Source of the DNA: Hyperoodon ampullatus
Lineage: Eukaryota; Chordata; Mammalia; Artiodactyla; Ziphiidae
DNA length: 64,000 nucleotides
Reading direction: 5' to 3'
NCBI GenBank assembly: GCA_949752795.1
Contig: OX457056.1
Coordinates: 90,914,942 to 90,978,941, forward strand
A program made the translations under genes and the position numbers. This document shows, piece by piece, positions 61,601-64,000 of the stretch; the first letter of the stretch is position 1; each line of letters begins with the position of its first letter. The notes beneath the pieces are model-generated. The model made no database searches, had not been told where the DNA came from, and saw only the letters and a list, made by a program, of their open reading frames with translations.

Positions 61601-62474
61601 GGAAGTTGTTTTAAAATAAATCTTTAAGAGATAAAATTATTAAAATCTACAGAACAATTATGGTTAAACGTCTATCATAATAATTAAATAATTATTTAAA
61701 AAAATAAAAAGACCAAAAATATTTAAGCCAAATTCAAAAGTGAAGTAAACAACTACAGTATTTAGAATCTCTCAATTACACTTGCCAGTAATTCCCACAG
61801 ATTAAAAACATACTACAATGCCTTTTTCCAAACCATTGCTTCAGCATACCATGCTGATTCTCCAAAACAATATTAGTATTTATACTGTGCATTACAAGAA
61901 TACAATTATGCCTCTGTATGTGCCCACATGAACATTTGATAAGTAGTTTTATTATGTACTAGTATTAAATAATCCAAATTCTCTTGGTGCTTAAATCACA
62001 TCTTGGTACCAAGTTAGGCACATCATAAACAATTCTTACAGATTAACAGTTAGATCCACCAAAGTGTTTATTTGTACCCAGAGGCATGCAAGCAAGACCA
62101 ATGTAATGAAAACACCACCTTGCTGCACATCTTTATGTACTGGGGGAAAATATCACCTCTGTATATTTCTAACTGGTTAGAAAACACTTTACCTTGGAGT
62201 CAGGTCATGATGACAAGAGAGCATAGCAAAAAGAATAAGTAATATATTTGGGCTGTTCCCCAGGTTTAAAGCAAGGGTGAAATAGACTAGGACATGTTTT
62301 CTAAACTCTTTTCACTGCAGTAAAGAAAAAAATGCATTTTACATAAATGAACATATAATACATTTTCTATAACAACCCAATATATATACACCCATATGAT
62401 ACATTTGAAATAATATATAATACACTGTGATAGTCTCCCACCTATTTTTAAAAAGTGTTATAGTTAGAATGATT

Positions 62475-62478
<4 letters not shown>

Positions 62479-62510
<32 letters not shown>

Positions 62511-62700
62511 AGTACGTGGGCCTCTCACTGTTGTGGCCTCTCCCGTTGCGGAGCACAGGCTCTGGACATGCAGGCTCAGCAGCCACGGCTCACAGGCCCA
62601 GCCGCTCCGCGGCATGTGGGATCTTCCCGGACTGGGGCACGAACCCGTGTCCCCTGCATCGGCAGGCGGACTCTCAACCACTGCGCCACCAGGGAAGCCC
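62479..62700 (-). mobile_element. CHR SINE, short type, antisense
   Basis: A T-run of about 30 is followed by the reverse CHR body. The exact duplication TAGAATGATTTCTT is at 62465-62478 and 62701-62714. Confidence 0.95.
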
Positions 62701-62919
62701 TAGAATGATTTCTTGACTTCACAGTTTTAAATAACTGAACTAAGAAATTGGCCTGAAAAAAAAAAAAAAAAAAGGCCTGTATCTCCTCCTGTTTACTAAA
62801 TAAAGAAGATGAAGTCCTGTCAACCCTTCATAGAAAAATGACATTAGTACTTATCTGGGAGGATAAGGAGTGGAGGACAGGAGACACTGAAGTAGGCAGG
62901 AATCAAAGGACTGCTGCTT

Positions 62920-62922
<3 letters not shown>

Positions 62923-62970
<48 letters not shown>
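62923..62970 (+). repeat. AC dinucleotide microsatellite
   Basis: About 24 uninterrupted AC units. Pure repeats of this length are usually length-variable between individuals. Confidence 0.97.
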
Positions 62971-62973
<3 letters not shown>

Positions 62974-63126
62974 AATCTCTTAAATCTCTTAAATCTCTTC
63001 CTGTTCTAAAATTCTGTGGTTCTAAGAGTTAGCTCTGAGATTATGAGCCCCTAAAGGGCAAGAAATTCACTTTAAAACTCCCACAGTGCCTAGCAAACCA
63101 ACTTTCATAAAAATAATAAAGCACTA

Positions 63127-63332
63127 GGGCTTCCCTGGTGGCGCAGTGGTTGAGAGTCCGCCTGCCGATGCAGGGGACATGGGTTCGTGCCCTGGTCTGG
63201 GAAGATCCCACGTGCCATGGAGCGGCTGGGCCTGTGGGCCATGGCCGCTGAGCCTGTGCGTCTGGAGCCTGTGCTCCGCAACGGGAGAGGCCACAGCAGT
63301 GAGAGGCCCACGTAATGCAAAAAAATAATAAT
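63127..63332 (+). mobile_element. CHR SINE, short type
   Basis: Full-length element; the duplication AATAATAAAGCACTA is at 63112-63126 and 63333-63347, merged with an AAT-repeat tail. Confidence 0.94.
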
Positions 63333-63646
63333 AATAATAAAGCACTAAATAAAGATTAAATTCAACTAATAATATACAAAATAAGCATAAATGTAAAGGT
63401 TTCTGTCATTTAAATGTATGTTTTCCACACTCTATTAAATGTAAAATCAATGCTACTGTATATTATTTGCAAACTTATAAGCATAAAAGTGTTAAAATAC
63501 ATATGTATTGTACAGGTATATACGTGTGTATATATATTAATATATGTGTCACAAAACAAATACTATTCGTGTTACTTTGCCCATAAAAGGTATAAAAATA
63601 ATTCACTGTAAAATTACTCTAAAACTCAGAATCAAATTAAACTGCT

Positions 63647-63852
63647 GGGCTTCCCTGGTGGCACAGTGGTTGAGAGTCCGCCTGCCGATGCAGGGGACAC
63701 CGGTTCGTGCCCCAGTCCGGGAAGATCCCACATGCCGCGGAGCGGCTGGGCCCGTGAGCCATGGCTGCTGAGCCTGCGTGTCCGGAGCCTGTGCTCCGCA
63801 ACGGGAGAGGCCACAACAGTGAGAGGCCCGCGAACTGCAAAAAAAAAAAAAG
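63647..63852 (+). mobile_element. CHR SINE, short type
   Basis: The head, body and A-tail are complete and close to the commonest short-type sequence in the window. No clear duplication was found. Confidence 0.92.
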
Positions 63853-64000
63853 CTACATGGAAAAGGACTTGAATTGTTCCTTGAAAAAAATAAAGGAAAT
63901 CGAGAATTTGCATTGGCAGAATAGAAAGAAATAAGAATGGAAATACAGGATACACGGTAGAATTAGCCCCTCTAGAGGTTTTTCTTTAAAGAATTAGAGA

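Larger units (their letters stand above)
48298..64000 (-). other. FRYL: FRYL 5' intron or upstream flank
   Basis: This sequence lies upstream (in the minus direction) of the 48297 start codon. It is probably the 5' UTR of that exon followed by intron or promoter-proximal DNA. No CpG island or GC-rich promoter is visible, so the main FRYL promoter probably lies outside the window. The blocks 48550-49990, 52460-56440, 59130-60030 and 61600-62464 are AT-rich with no supportable gene. Confidence 0.45.

Noticed and set aside
62923..62970. Tandem repeat as a CRISPR-like or satellite array
   Set aside because: It is a simple AC microsatellite, and there are no spacer-repeat arrays anywhere in the window.

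Overview
This is a stretch of mammalian nuclear DNA, almost certainly from a cetacean. About two dozen short interspersed elements carry the tRNA-Glu-derived CHR head (TTCCCTGGTGGCGCAGTGG) that is typical of cetaceans, hippos and ruminants. Many are young, with A-tails and near-perfect target-site duplications, and I see no Bov-B or ART2-type ruminant repeats. There are no bacterial genes, operons, CRISPR arrays or functional RNA genes. The AT-rich composition, old LINE debris and lack of long open frames fit the introns of one large gene.

That gene is FRYL (furry-like), read on the minus strand. One exon (7702-7901) contains the canonical FRYL start region [15 protein letters not shown], with clean splice sites. 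Upstream, in the direction of transcription, lie two more candidate N-terminal coding exons. One at 29297-29348 (possibly extending to 29383) is homologous to the first coding exon of the paralogue FRY. One at 48108-48297 has its own strong start codon. Both end in phase 1 at a GT donor, and both can join the 7901 acceptor in frame, so the window probably holds alternative N-termini of FRYL. Nearly everything else is FRYL intron or 5' upstream sequence.

Region by region. 1-7701: intron with six CHR SINEs, two antisense L1 3' ends and a large ancient repeat. 7702-7901: FRYL exon. 7902-29296: intron with several L1s (one split by a solo LTR and carrying a heptamer minisatellite), L2 and MIR fragments, and a truncated ATG14 retrocopy. 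29297-29383: FRYL exon. 29384-48107: intron rich in long-type CHR SINEs, with a fragment of L1 ORF1. 48108-48297: FRYL exon. 48298-64000: upstream sequence with a hAT element, a MER2 transposon, and a young 5'-truncated L1 (56822-59114) that itself contains a SINE.

The most unusual object is the ATG14 retrocopy at 21187-22009. The 5' part of the ATG14 coding sequence is joined to the inner part of a CHR SINE exactly after the position of an AG dinucleotide. It is followed by AATAAA, a short poly(A) and a matching target-site duplication. This looks like a reverse-transcribed ATG14 transcript whose last exon was made from a SINE. I found no convincing evidence of a new multi-gene biological system.
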